From assembly GCF_937138205.1 (NCBI RefSeq), contig NZ_CAKZOT010000113.1, positions 62,001 to 126,000 of the forward strand: a stretch of DNA of 64,000 nucleotides. Direction: 5' to 3'. A program made the translations under genes and the position numbers. Below the pieces are notes generated by a model that saw only the letters and a list, made by a program, of their open reading frames with translations, ran no database searches and was not told the origin of the DNA. Shown piece after piece: positions 39,559 through 47,596 of the stretch (the first letter of the stretch is position 1; the number at the start of each line of letters is the position of its first letter). The DNA is from an uncultured Rhodospira sp. (GTDB taxonomy: Bacteria > Pseudomonadota > Alphaproteobacteria > Rhodospirillales > Rhodospirillaceae).

Positions 39559-40209
39559 CTATTGTGTGCCTTCGGCGGCGCGGCGTTCGGCCAGGCGCTC
39601 GGCGACATATTTCTGGAAATGGGTGTCGCCCTCGTAGCCCTTCTGCTTCACCCACTCGAACGCCGACAGAAAGGTGTGTTTGCCGAACGCGCCGTGCATG
39701 TTGAACACGGCGGCCTCCTTGCCGGTCATCCCCTCGGCGTCGGCCGGGTCCTCGGGCATGAACAGAAGGGTTGGGGTGAAGATCACGCCCCAGCGTCGGG
39801 CGAGTTGTTTTTCGGGCATGGTCTCGCCGTCGAAGTCGGTGACCTCGCGTTCGCCAAACAGGTTGAGTTGCAGGACGTTGAAGTTGCCCTTGACGTACTC
39901 GTAGATGGCCGGGTCGCCCAGAATTTCGACATTGACCTTCTTGCAGTAGATGCAGCCGCGTTGTTCAAAAATGATCACCAGGCGTTTGTCCGCCGCGTGG
40001 GTTTCCGCCAGGTCCTCTTGCAGGTCCAGGAAAGACTGCATGAAAAAATCGTGATGGTACAGGCCGTCATCGCCAAGGGTCGGTTCGATCAGCGCCGGCT
40101 CGGCGGCGCGCGCGGGCGGGACGGTCGCCAGGGACAGGCCCAACAGGACGGCGACCGCCAGGGCGGCGGCCGCGCGGGGGGCAAGGGTCCGGATCGTGGT
40201 CATGATCAT
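39559..40209 (-). CDS. soxW: Periplasmic thioredoxin SoxW (216 aa)
   Basis: SoxW is the periplasmic thioredoxin that keeps parts of the thiosulfate-oxidising Sox system reduced, taking electrons via SoxV. The start at 40209 (MIMTTIRTLAPRAAA) has a GGAGG site. A signal peptide ends near residue 36 (PPARAAEP). The active site is RGCIYCKKVN near residues 83-92, with VIFTPTLLFM as the cis-Pro strand later in the fold. It follows soxS by 62 bases on the same strand and is divergent from soxX. The CIYC dipeptide is that of SoxW/thiol:disulfide reductase homologues. Confidence 0.88.
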   Translation of the reverse strand: MIMTTIRTLAPRAAAALAVAVLLGLSLATVPPARAAEPALIEPTLGDDGLYHHDFFMQSFLDLQEDLAETHAADKRLVIIFEQRGCIYCKKVNVEILGDPAIYEYVKGNFNVLQLNLFGEREVTDFDGETMPEKQLARRWGVIFTPTLLFMPEDPADAEGMTGKEAAVFNMHGAFGKHTFLSAFEWVKQKGYEGDTHFQKYVAERLAERRAAEGTQ

Positions 40210-40271
40210 GAGGGTGTGTCCTCCCTGATGTGGTTTTGTGATTGCGTCGGGTTGCTGGTGCCGGGCCGCTC

Positions 40272-40706
40272 TCAGCGGCCTTCGTCGCCGTCCGGCGCCG
40301 GCAACGCCTTCAGGACGGTGGCCAACTGAAACCAGAAGAAATCCTCGCCGGCATAGCCGGTGATGCGGCCCAGTTCCTCGCCGGCCTCGACGAGAACAAA
40401 GGTCGGGGTGAACGAGACCGCGCGCAAGCCGCGCAGGTCCGAAGGCCACGGGTCGTGGAGGTTGACGCGGCGGAGCGGGGCGCGGCGCGATTCGTCCGTC
40501 TTGGGGTAGATGGGGCCGATCTCCGCGTGCCAGCGCTGGCACCAAGTGCACGACGGGGATTCGAACATGACGAGTTCGGCGGCTTTGGCCGACACGCCGA
40601 CCGCGCCCAGCAGGGCGGTCAGGCAGACGGCCACCACACCGACGCGTCGGTGGCGTGCGGGGCGGGCCGGGCGGAGGCGCGCGCGGGTGCCGGGGGTGAG
40701 GGGCAT
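40272..40706 (-). CDS. soxS: SoxS-like periplasmic thioredoxin (144 aa)
   Basis: In Paracoccus, SoxS is a periplasmic thiol-disulfide oxidoreductase that reactivates the carrier SoxYZ. Residues about 20-43 form a basic, hydrophobic signal (VGVVAVCLTALLGAVGVSA, ending KAAEL). The redox motif SPSCTWCQRWHAEIGPIYPK sits near residues 51-70, directly after the first strand. SFTPTFVLVEAGEELGRITGY is the cis-Pro region, and GEDFFWFQL completes the small fold. It is divergent from soxX and shares the 541-base regulatory region. The N-terminal 18 basic residues may include an in-frame earlier start. Confidence 0.85.
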   Translation of the reverse strand: MPLTPGTRARLRPARPARHRRVGVVAVCLTALLGAVGVSAKAAELVMFESPSCTWCQRWHAEIGPIYPKTDESRRAPLRRVNLHDPWPSDLRGLRAVSFTPTFVLVEAGEELGRITGYAGEDFFWFQLATVLKALPAPDGDEGR

Positions 40707-40864
40707 GTCGGACCTCGCGGAGGGTTCGGACGGCCGGGCCGCGCTCGCTTCGGTAGGGCGTGGATGCGCCGCGACGGCCCTTCAGGCAACGCCGGGGGGA
40801 GGATAGCGCAACGGTTCATCGCCGGAAAACTGAGTCTTGCCATGGGTGAAACGATCGATCATGC

Positions 40865-40894
40865 TTGAATTATAAAAAGCTAATTCGCTAGACT
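40865..40894 (+). promoter_or_regulatory. Sigma-70-type promoter of the soxXYZAB operon
   Basis: TTGAAT at 40865-40870, an 18-base spacer and TAGACT at 40889-40894. Transcription would begin near 40901, immediately before a perfect palindrome. Confidence 0.6.
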
Positions 40895-40907
40895 CCAGAG
40901 CGAGAAA

Positions 40908-40923
40908 CACCCCAATTGGGGTG
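40908..40923. promoter_or_regulatory. Perfect 16-bp palindrome, candidate sox operator
   Basis: CACCCCAATTGGGGTG is a perfect inverted repeat lying at about +8 to +23 from the predicted soxX start site, a typical position for a repressor. The regulator is not encoded nearby. Confidence 0.55.
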
Positions 40924-41247
40924 GACCATCCGGGGTTCGGGGCGGCCTATGCGGGCGTTCCCGGCGGACACCGGCAAGAATCGGGCGCCCCTGCCGCCGT
41001 GGCGGCAAAAAAGAAAATGGGGCGTGGGAACAGGGAGGAACAATCCGGGCCGCCCCGCGACGCCGTGGCGGTCTCCGGGTGGGTGCGCCTCGGCGTGCCC
41101 TGCTCCTCCCCAAAACAGGTGGCGACGGCACCGGGACGCCCCCGGGCGGCGTCGGGGCGCGGACGGACGTGTGTCTGGCGCTGGCCCGGCGGATTGGCTC
41201 GGACGGCCCGCAGCGACCAGAAACCAATCAAGGGAGGACCAGGGGGC

Positions 41248-41733
41248 ATGAACCGTTTCGGATACACGACCCTGACAGTGGCCGCGGCGCTTGCCGCAGC
41301 CGTGTGGACGGCACCGGCCCGGGCGGCGGACTCGGACGTGTCCTACGAGGTGGTGGACGGCTACACCATTCGGGAGCCGTTGACCGACACCCCCGGGGAC
41401 CCGGTCATGGGGCGCAAATGGGCCATCAACCGCAAGCTCGGCAACTGTCTGAGCTGCCACCAGATGCCCATCCCCGAGGAGCAGTTCCACGGCGAGACGG
41501 GACCGGCCCTGTACGGGGTGGCGGACGTCTATGACGAGGGCGAGTTGCGCCTGCGCATCGTTGACCCCAAGGTGCTGAACCCGCACTCCATGATGCCGTC
41601 GTTCTACAAGGTCGAGGGCCTGAACCGCGTCATGAAGGGGTTCCAGGACAAACCCATCCTGTCGGCGCAGCAGGTCGAGGACATTGTCGCCTACATGATG
41701 ACCTTGCGCGACACCAGCAAGAAAAGCCAGTAG
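41248..41733 (+). CDS. soxX: Sulfur oxidation cytochrome c subunit SoxX (161 aa)
   Basis: SoxX is the monohaem partner of SoxA; together they attach thiosulfate to SoxY. The ATG at 41248 has AGGGAGG. A signal peptide covers residues 1-27 (ending APARA). The haem site is C67-L-S-C70-H71. A distal methionine, expected as sixth ligand, lies in the segment containing SMMPSF near residues 117-122. It is the first gene of soxXYZAB; soxY begins 66 bases later. Confidence 0.95.
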   Translation: MNRFGYTTLTVAAALAAAVWTAPARAADSDVSYEVVDGYTIREPLTDTPGDPVMGRKWAINRKLGNCLSCHQMPIPEEQFHGETGPALYGVADVYDEGELRLRIVDPKVLNPHSMMPSFYKVEGLNRVMKGFQDKPILSAQQVEDIVAYMMTLRDTSKKSQ

Positions 41734-41799
41734 ACGGATCAGGCCGCTCCGCCGCGCGCGCGTCGGTGCGGATGATTGTGCAACAGGGAGATCCTCAGG

Positions 41800-42288
41800 A
41801 TGCTTGAGATGCAAGACTCCGGCGGCACCAGCCGCCGCAGGGTTCTGTTCAGCCTCGGCGGCGCGGCCGCCGTGGCCACCGGGCTGAGCGTCGTGCCCGG
41901 GCTCGGGGCGCGGCTGGCGCACGCCACGGAAGCCGAGGTGGCCGAGACCATCAAGGAGATGCTCGGTGAGGTCCCGGCGGAAGGCGGCGTCTCTGTTGAC
42001 CTGCCCGAGATCGCCGAGAACGGCAACACGGTGCCCATGACCTTCGAGGTCGACGCGCCGATGACCGCCGACAGCCATGTGAAGGACGTGATGGTCCTGG
42101 CCGATGGCAACCCGGCGCCCAGGGTTGCCACCTTCCACTTCACGCCGATGAGCGGCAAGGCGACGGCGTCCACCCGGATGCGCCTGGTCGGCACGCAGAA
42201 CGTCGTCGTCGTCGCCCGCATGAACGACGGCACGGCGATGATGGGCAAGAAGCAGGTCAAGGTGACCATCGGCGGCTGCGGCGGCTGA
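41800..42288 (+). CDS. soxY: Thiosulfate carrier protein SoxY (162 aa)
   Basis: SoxY carries sulfur intermediates covalently on its C-terminal cysteine and works as the SoxYZ complex. The start at 41800 gives MLEMQDSGGTSRRRVLF; the twin-arginine motif SRRRVLF at residues 11-17 sends the folded protein through Tat. The end GGCGG puts the carrier residue at Cys160. The middle strand VKDVMVLADGNPAPRVATFH matches the family. The frame upstream (41776) begins with a non-conserved octapeptide. It is followed by soxZ after 52 bases. Confidence 0.96.
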   Translation: MLEMQDSGGTSRRRVLFSLGGAAAVATGLSVVPGLGARLAHATEAEVAETIKEMLGEVPAEGGVSVDLPEIAENGNTVPMTFEVDAPMTADSHVKDVMVLADGNPAPRVATFHFTPMSGKATASTRMRLVGTQNVVVVARMNDGTAMMGKKQVKVTIGGCGG

Positions 42289-42340
42289 GCCGCCGGCCTC
42301 TCGGCACCCGGGAACAAGACAGTCACAGGAGACACAGGCG

Positions 42341-42667
42341 ATGGCGACGATTCGGCCGCGCGTGAAGGCCCCCCGCAAGGCGTCCGCGGGAGAGGTCGTG
42401 GAAATCAAGACCCTGATCAACCATTCGATGGAATCGGGGCAGCGCAAGGACAAGGACGGCAATCCGATTCCCCGTCAGATCATTCATCGCTTCGAGGCCC
42501 AGTTCAACGGGCAGGAGTTCTTCGCGGTGGACCTGCAGCCGGCGATTTCGGCCAACCCGTATCTGTCCTTTTTCGCCAAGCTCGAGGAAAGCGGCGAGTT
42601 CACGTTCCGCTGGCACGATGACGACGGCTCGGTCTACGAGGAAACCAAGTCCGTCGAAGTGACCTGA
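42341..42667 (+). CDS. soxZ: Sulfur carrier partner SoxZ (108 aa)
   Basis: SoxZ is the small immunoglobulin-like partner of SoxY and has no signal peptide of its own; it is exported by hitch-hiking with SoxY through Tat. Conserved features are VKAPRKASAGEVVEIKTLI, HSMESGQRKDKDG and the end GEFTFRWHDDDGSVYEETK. AGGAG precedes the ATG. Length is exactly that expected. Confidence 0.97.
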   Translation: MATIRPRVKAPRKASAGEVVEIKTLINHSMESGQRKDKDGNPIPRQIIHRFEAQFNGQEFFAVDLQPAISANPYLSFFAKLEESGEFTFRWHDDDGSVYEETKSVEVT

Positions 42668-42863
42668 GGGCGGCCGGGCCAGCCCGTCATTCGCCGGTCG
42701 AGCGGGCGGGGGCGCGGCCAGGACGGCTCCCGGGCGGGACGCTGACGTGACGCGACCCAACGAAGCAAGAAGGAGCCCGCGCCAAGGGCTCCGCACGGGA
42801 CGGCCGGGGACACGGCGGGCCAACCGCCGGCGTCGGCTCCCGGAGCAGGGAGGACACGGTTCC

Positions 42864-43706
42864 ATGATGACGACGATGCTCAAGGTCCTTGGACGCGGGG
42901 TTCTCGGCCTCGCCGGGGCCGGCATGATGGCGGCGGTGGCGGCGGCGCCGGCCGCTGCCGACGAGTCAACCGGCGCGCGGATCGACTGGGGTCCCTACAA
43001 GGTCGGCGACGTGCGCTCGGGCTACACCTACGCCGGCGCGCAGACCCGCGCCATGCAGGACGACGAGTTCCAGAACCCGGCGTTCCTGTGGCTGGAACGC
43101 GGCATGGACATCTGGGATACGGTCGAAGGCGAGGCCGGCAAGGCCTGCGCCGACTGTCACGGCGATGCCGAGGAGAGCATGGCGGGCGTGGCGACCCGCT
43201 ACCCGATCTATTTCGAGGATTGGGGCAAGCTGATGAACATCGAGCAGCGCATCAACTGGTGTCGCGAGACCCAGATGCGGGCCGAGCCCTTTGCATGGGA
43301 GTCGGATGACCTGCTCGGCATCACCGCGTTCGTCAAAAACCAGTCCAAGGGAATGGCGGTCGATGTGGCGATCGACGGCCCGGCGGCGCCGTTCTTCGAG
43401 ATGGGCAAGGACTTCTACCAGACCCGGCGCGGTCAGCTCGACCTGGCCTGCACGCACTGTCACGTGGACAATCCGGGCAACCTGATTCGCGCCGAGATCC
43501 TCAGCCAGGGGCAGGTGAATGGTTTTCCGACCTACCGCCTGAAGTGGCAGACGGTGGGCTCGCTGCATCGCCGCTTCCGGGGCTGCAACAAGAACATCCG
43601 CGCGGAGCCGTTTCCCTACGGGTCCGACGAATACGTCAATCTGGAACTGTACACGAGTTGGCGCGGCAACGGGCTGCCGGTGGAATCGCCGTCGGTGCGC
43701 AAGTAG
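42864..43706 (+). CDS. soxA: Dihaem sulfur oxidation cytochrome c SoxA (280 aa)
   Basis: SoxA catalyses transfer of thiosulfate to SoxY. The start at 42864 has GGGAGG 10 bases upstream. A signal peptide covers residues 1-32. Two haem sites are present, CADCH at 95-99 and CTHCH at 196-200, so this is the dihaem form. C133 (NWCRETQM) and C241 (GCNKNIRAEPF) are candidate distal axial cysteines; the second, in the active-site haem, becomes a persulfide in homologues. A GC-rich 8-bp hairpin without T tract (43734-43754) follows. Confidence 0.96.
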   Translation: MMTTMLKVLGRGVLGLAGAGMMAAVAAAPAAADESTGARIDWGPYKVGDVRSGYTYAGAQTRAMQDDEFQNPAFLWLERGMDIWDTVEGEAGKACADCHGDAEESMAGVATRYPIYFEDWGKLMNIEQRINWCRETQMRAEPFAWESDDLLGITAFVKNQSKGMAVDVAIDGPAAPFFEMGKDFYQTRRGQLDLACTHCHVDNPGNLIRAEILSQGQVNGFPTYRLKWQTVGSLHRRFRGCNKNIRAEPFPYGSDEYVNLELYTSWRGNGLPVESPSVRK

Positions 43707-43831
43707 GGCCGGGTCTTCGCGTGGTCTGGCGTGCCCGGCGGTGACGCCGCCGGGTTGCCGCCCGTTGGGCGCGAAACGATACCTCGTGTTTTTGTGCGGA
43801 AATAAACTGATAACGAGAGAGAGGGCGGGGC

Positions 43832-45520
43832 ATGTTCACACGGCGTGACTTGATGCGGACGGCGGCGGCCACGGCGATCCTGCTGGGGGGACCGGCCGGG
43901 CTGCGCCGCGCGGCGGCGGCCCAGGCGCTGAGCCAGGACGACCTGTTGCGGTTCGATCCGCTGGGACAGGTGACGCTGCTGCACGTGACCGACGTGCACG
44001 CGCAACTCATGCCGATCTACTTCCGCGAGCCGTCCATCAACCTCGGCGTCGGGGCGGTCAAGGGCAAACCGCCACACGTCACGGGCCCCGACTTCCTGGA
44101 GATGTTCGACATCCCCCGGGACACGCCGGAATGCTACGCGCTGACCAGCGTGGACTTCGTCGAACTGGCCCGCACCTACGGCAAGGTCGGCGGGCTGGAT
44201 CGCCTCGCGACGCTGGTCAACGCCATCCGCGCCGATCGGCCGGACAACACGCTGTTCCTGGACGGCGGCGATACCTGGCAGGGGTCCTATACCTCGTTGC
44301 AGACAAACGGCGCCGACATGATCCGCGCCTTCAACGCGCTCAAGACCGACGCCATGACCGCCCATTGGGAGTTCACCTACGGCGAAGAGCGGGTGCGGGA
44401 GATCATCGACGGGGAGCTCGACTTCCCGTTCCTGTGCGGCAACGTGATCGACACCATGTGGGAGGAGCCGGTCTTTGAGTCCACCCAGATGTTCGAGCGC
44501 GGCGGCGTGCAGGTGGCGGTGATCGGCCAGGCTTTCCCCTACACGCCGATTGCCAACCCGCGCCACCTGATCCCCGAGTGGTCGTTCGGCATCCGCCCGG
44601 ACATGGTGCAGGCGCACGTGGACGCCGCGCGGGCCAACGGCGCCGAGGTGGTCGTTCTGCTGTCCCACAACGGCTTCGATGTCGACCGCAAGCTGGCCTC
44701 GCTGGTCGACGGCATCGACGTCATCCTGACCGGTCACACCCACGACGCCCTGCCGCGCGAGGTGAAGGTCGGCAAGACGCTGCTGATCGCGTCGGGCTCG
44801 CACGGCAAGTTCCTGTCACGCCTGGACCTGGAGGTGAAGGGTGGGGCCGTGACGGACTACCGCTACCGTCTGATCCCGGTGTTCTCCGACGTCATCACGC
44901 CGGATCCGGAGATGGCCAAGGTGATCGCCGAGGTGCGGGCGCCCTACGAGGCCGAATGCACCCGCGTGCTCGGCCAGACCGACGACCTGCTGTACCGGCG
45001 CGGCAACTTCAACGGCAGCTTCGACGACCTGATCTGTCAGGCGCTGCTGGAGGAGCGCGATGCCCAGATCGCCCTGTCGCCGGGCTTCCGTTGGGGCGCT
45101 ACCCTGTTGCCGGGGCAGGACATCACCGTCGACGACGTCTATTCGATGACCTCGATCACCTACCCCAGCGCCTACCGCCAGGAGATGGACGGGGCCATGC
45201 TGAAGACGGTGCTGGAGGATGTGGCCGACAACATCTTCAACGAGGACCCCTTCTATCAGCAGGGCGGCGACATGGTGCGCGTCGGCGGCATGGGTTATGC
45301 CATCGACGTGCGCAAGCCCATGGGCGAGCGCATCTCCGACCTGACGCTCCTGTCCACCGGCGAGGCCATCGATCCGGCCAAGAGCTACGTCGTCGCCGGC
45401 TGGGCCTCGGTGAACGAGGGCACCGAGGGGCCGCCGATCTACGACGTCGTCTCGCAGTACATCGAACGCCACGGCACGGTTTCGGTGCCCGAGAACACCA
45501 CGATCAAGATCAAGACGTAG
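43832..45520 (+). CDS. soxB: Thiosulfohydrolase SoxB (562 aa)
   Basis: SoxB is a periplasmic dimanganese hydrolase that releases sulfate from SoxY-bound sulfane sulfonate. The N-terminus FTRRDLMRTAAATAILLGG is a Tat-type signal. Metal-site motifs of this 5'-nucleotidase-like family are VTDVHAQL near residues 54-61, DGGDTWQGSY, the SoxB-specific AHWEFTYG and LTGHTHDAL. The second, C-terminal domain begins near residue 375 (FNGSFDDLICQALL). Length is normal. No soxC or soxD follows, so the pathway is of the type that stops at sulfane sulfur and may deposit sulfur globules. Confidence 0.98.
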   Translation: MFTRRDLMRTAAATAILLGGPAGLRRAAAAQALSQDDLLRFDPLGQVTLLHVTDVHAQLMPIYFREPSINLGVGAVKGKPPHVTGPDFLEMFDIPRDTPECYALTSVDFVELARTYGKVGGLDRLATLVNAIRADRPDNTLFLDGGDTWQGSYTSLQTNGADMIRAFNALKTDAMTAHWEFTYGEERVREIIDGELDFPFLCGNVIDTMWEEPVFESTQMFERGGVQVAVIGQAFPYTPIANPRHLIPEWSFGIRPDMVQAHVDAARANGAEVVVLLSHNGFDVDRKLASLVDGIDVILTGHTHDALPREVKVGKTLLIASGSHGKFLSRLDLEVKGGAVTDYRYRLIPVFSDVITPDPEMAKVIAEVRAPYEAECTRVLGQTDDLLYRRGNFNGSFDDLICQALLEERDAQIALSPGFRWGATLLPGQDITVDDVYSMTSITYPSAYRQEMDGAMLKTVLEDVADNIFNEDPFYQQGGDMVRVGGMGYAIDVRKPMGERISDLTLLSTGEAIDPAKSYVVAGWASVNEGTEGPPIYDVVSQYIERHGTVSVPENTTIKIKT

Positions 45521-45567
45521 AGAAAGACGTCATTGTGAAGAGCGCAGCCCAAATAGCAAAAAATGGG

Positions 45568-45608
45568 GCAATCCAGTGCATACGGCAACACCTTCTGCCC
45601 TGGATTGC
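45568..45608. repeat. Inverted repeat / possible terminator near soxB
   Basis: GCAATCCAG (45568-45576) pairs with CTGGATTGC (45600-45608) across a 23-base loop. On the minus strand it is followed by CCCCATTTTTT, so it could stop transcription from the right; on the plus strand the tail is only TTCG. Confidence 0.5.
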
Positions 45609-45695
45609 TTCGTCCTCATCTGAAGACGGGGGCTCGCGATGATACCAAGCGACGGAAATCGTGACACGTTTTCCGGACCGTCGACACACCACTTT

Positions 45696-45798
45696 GGGAG
45701 ATCCCTCGCGTCCTAACGGACGCTTCGGGATGAGGTATGTATTTGTTTTTAAAAAAAATCGTCATCCCGAGCGAGCGAAGCGAGCCGAGGGATCTCCC
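45696..45798. repeat. BIME-like pair of inverted REP elements
   Basis: The left unit (45696-45733) begins GGGAGATCCCTCG and ends TCGGGATGA. The right unit (45762-45798) is its inverted relative, beginning TCATCCCGAGCGAG and ending CGAGGGATCTCCC. Each can fold alone, and the two can pair with each other across an AT-rich centre that includes a run of eight A residues (45751-45758). The GATCCCTCGG...CGGGATGA motif belongs to a common intergenic repeat type. Confidence 0.75.
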
Positions 45799-45934
45799 GC
45801 GTCGGCACCGCACCCGGCGAATGGGGACGGGTCATGACTTCGGTCGGCTGGTATGACAGGGTGCCCTGCCGGCTGGGTGTCCCGATTCTCATCCGGCCAT
45901 CTTGAGCCTGGCACCAAACGGGGGATGAACACCC

Positions 45935-46678
45935 ATGGACGGACTTGAGGTCACCTACATTGGGGCGTTGACGGCCGGCGTGTTGAGTTTTCTGTCGCCG
46001 TGCATTCTGCCCATCGTGCCGCCGTACCTGTGCTTCATCGGCGGCGTCAGCCTCGACCAGCTCGAAGGCGAGGCGGACGCGGTGCGGGCGGCGCGCCTGC
46101 GGGTGGTCAGCGCGGCCATCGCCTTCGCGTTGGGTTTCGGCACGGTGTTCGTGCTGCTGGGCATCGGCGCGGCGTTCGCCGGCAACATCATCTCGGAGAA
46201 CATGCACATCCTGGCACCGATCGCCGGCGCCATCATCATTGTCCTGGGCCTGCATTTCCTCGGCGTGCTGCGCATTTCCATGCTGTATCGGGAGGCCCGG
46301 TTCCACGTCCAGAACAAGCCGGTGGGCCTGATCGGCGCCTATGTGGTGGGGCTGGCGTTTGCCTTCGGCTGGACGCCCTGCGTCGGGCCGATCCTGGCGG
46401 CGATCCTGTTCGTCGCCGGGTCCAATCCGAACCCGTGGGTGGGGGCGTCCCTGCTGGGCACCTATGCCATCGGGATCGGCGTGCCGTTCGTTCTGGCGGC
46501 CTTCGCGCTGGGGGCGTTCCTGCGCTTCAAGACCCGGTTTCGCGCCTACATGGGCACGGTCGAGAAGGTCATCGGCGGCCTGCTGGTGCTGACGGGCTTT
46601 CTCATCATGACCGGCGGCATGGCCGACATCGCCCAGTGGATGATCGAGACCTTCCCGAGCCTGGGCACGATCGGGTGA
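45935..46678 (+). CDS. soxV: CcdA-like thiol transporter, probable SoxV (247 aa)
   Basis: Six or seven membrane spans carry reducing equivalents from cytoplasmic thioredoxin to the periplasm. The two redox cysteines are in LSPCILPIVPPYL (residues about 20-32) and GWTPCVGPIL (about 146-155), the CcdA pattern. Start MDGLEVTYIGALTAGVLSFL is normal. CcdA itself serves cytochrome c maturation; here the position after soxB, with soxW and soxS in the same cluster, favours a SoxV role as electron donor to SoxW. The sequence alone does not separate the two functions. Convergent with the DsbA-like gene. Confidence 0.9.
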   Translation: MDGLEVTYIGALTAGVLSFLSPCILPIVPPYLCFIGGVSLDQLEGEADAVRAARLRVVSAAIAFALGFGTVFVLLGIGAAFAGNIISENMHILAPIAGAIIIVLGLHFLGVLRISMLYREARFHVQNKPVGLIGAYVVGLAFAFGWTPCVGPILAAILFVAGSNPNPWVGASLLGTYAIGIGVPFVLAAFALGAFLRFKTRFRAYMGTVEKVIGGLLVLTGFLIMTGGMADIAQWMIETFPSLGTIG

Positions 46679-46724
46679 GGGCAGGGGGCATGGGGGCGAC
46701 GGCGCGGCCGCCCCGACCCGTCTC

Positions 46725-47486
46725 CTACCCGTCGGCGCGGGCCTGTTCGATCAACGCGTTCAGCTGTTCGCCAGAGACCGCGCCGGGCACCAGAGTGCCG
46801 CCGATAACGAACGCGGGCGTGCCGGAGACCCCCAACTGCTTCGCCAGCGCGATGTTCTGTCCGAACACCTCGTCCAGCGCCGGATCGTTCATGTCCTTGC
46901 GCAGGGCTTCAACATCCAGGCCGACCTCGGCCGCCAGCTGCATGACCGAGGCCTCCGATACGCCGCCCTTCATTTCCATCAAGGCCTTGTGGAACGCCGG
47001 ATAGAGGTCCTGGGCGCGCGAGGCCACGGCGGCGCGCGCGGCGACCACCGATTCGGGGCCCAGGATGGGCAGTTCGCGGATGATCAGGCGCACGTTGCCG
47101 TCGGCCTCGACGGCCTGCATCAGTTCCGGGAACACACGCTTGCAATACCCGCACTGATAATCGGAAAACTCGACGATGGTGACGTCGCCGTCCGGATTAC
47201 CGAGCACGTCCTCCGGCTCGGCGGCCATCAGGGCCGCGCGGTTGTGGGCGATGGCCGCGCGGGCCTGGGCCGCCTTTTCGGCCTGTTGACGCTCCTGGTA
47301 GACCTCCAGCGCCTCGGCGATGATCTCCGGGTCATCCAGCAGGGTCTCCCGCACCAGGGCGCGCACGGCCGCCTTCTGGTCGTCGGTCAGGGCGTCGGCG
47401 GCGTGGGCGGGCGTGGGTCCGCCCCACCAGGTCGGGGCGAGCAGGCCGGCCACCAAGGCCCCGGCCAGAATCGGGCGCATCCTCAT
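46725..47486 (-). CDS. DsbA-family thiol:disulfide protein (253 aa)
   Basis: A periplasmic DsbA-like thioredoxin-fold protein. The start at 47486 (MRMRPILAGALVAGLLAPTW) gives a signal peptide ending near residue 28 (AHAAD). An N-terminal helical lead (about 30-85, DDQKAAVRALVRETLLDDPE) precedes the thioredoxin-like domain, a ScsC/BdbD/Com1-like layout. The active site is YQCGYCKRVF near residues 107-116, and the cis-Pro region is SGTPAFVIGGTLVPG near residue 224. CGYC favours an oxidase or isomerase of the ScsC/Com1 type. It lies between soxV (convergent) and the M48 gene. Confidence 0.88.
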   Translation of the reverse strand: MRMRPILAGALVAGLLAPTWWGGPTPAHAADALTDDQKAAVRALVRETLLDDPEIIAEALEVYQERQQAEKAAQARAAIAHNRAALMAAEPEDVLGNPDGDVTIVEFSDYQCGYCKRVFPELMQAVEADGNVRLIIRELPILGPESVVAARAAVASRAQDLYPAFHKALMEMKGGVSEASVMQLAAEVGLDVEALRKDMNDPALDEVFGQNIALAKQLGVSGTPAFVIGGTLVPGAVSGEQLNALIEQARADG

Positions 47487-47596
47487 GACGTCGCGTATCC
47501 TCCACAACAGGGATTGGGCTCCGCCCTGGATAATGGGGGCGGGCATGACATGCCACAAGAAATCGGCGCGCCGGTTGCCGACGCCACCGGCAACAT

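Larger units (their letters stand above)
40707..41247. other. Regulatory region between soxS and soxX
   Basis: This 541-base divergent region contains the soxXYZAB promoter (40865-40894) and the palindrome at 40908-40923. The rest (40924-41247) is very GC-rich leader sequence, and I see no real gene in it. No sox repressor gene is visible in the window. Confidence 0.6.
45521..45934. other. Intergenic region with inverted repeats after soxB
   Basis: This 414-base stretch carries two structured elements, an inverted repeat at 45568-45608 and a BIME-like REP pair at 45696-45798, and no convincing gene. It separates the sox operon from the ccdA/soxV gene, so soxV probably has its own promoter. 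Confidence 0.6.

Noticed and set aside
40921-41250. Reading frame in the soxX leader as a small regulatory gene
   Set aside because: It lacks a ribosome site and protein-like composition and merges in frame into soxX.
43734-43754. Terminator between soxA and soxB
   Set aside because: A good 8-pair hairpin but no T tract; soxB is expected in the same operon.
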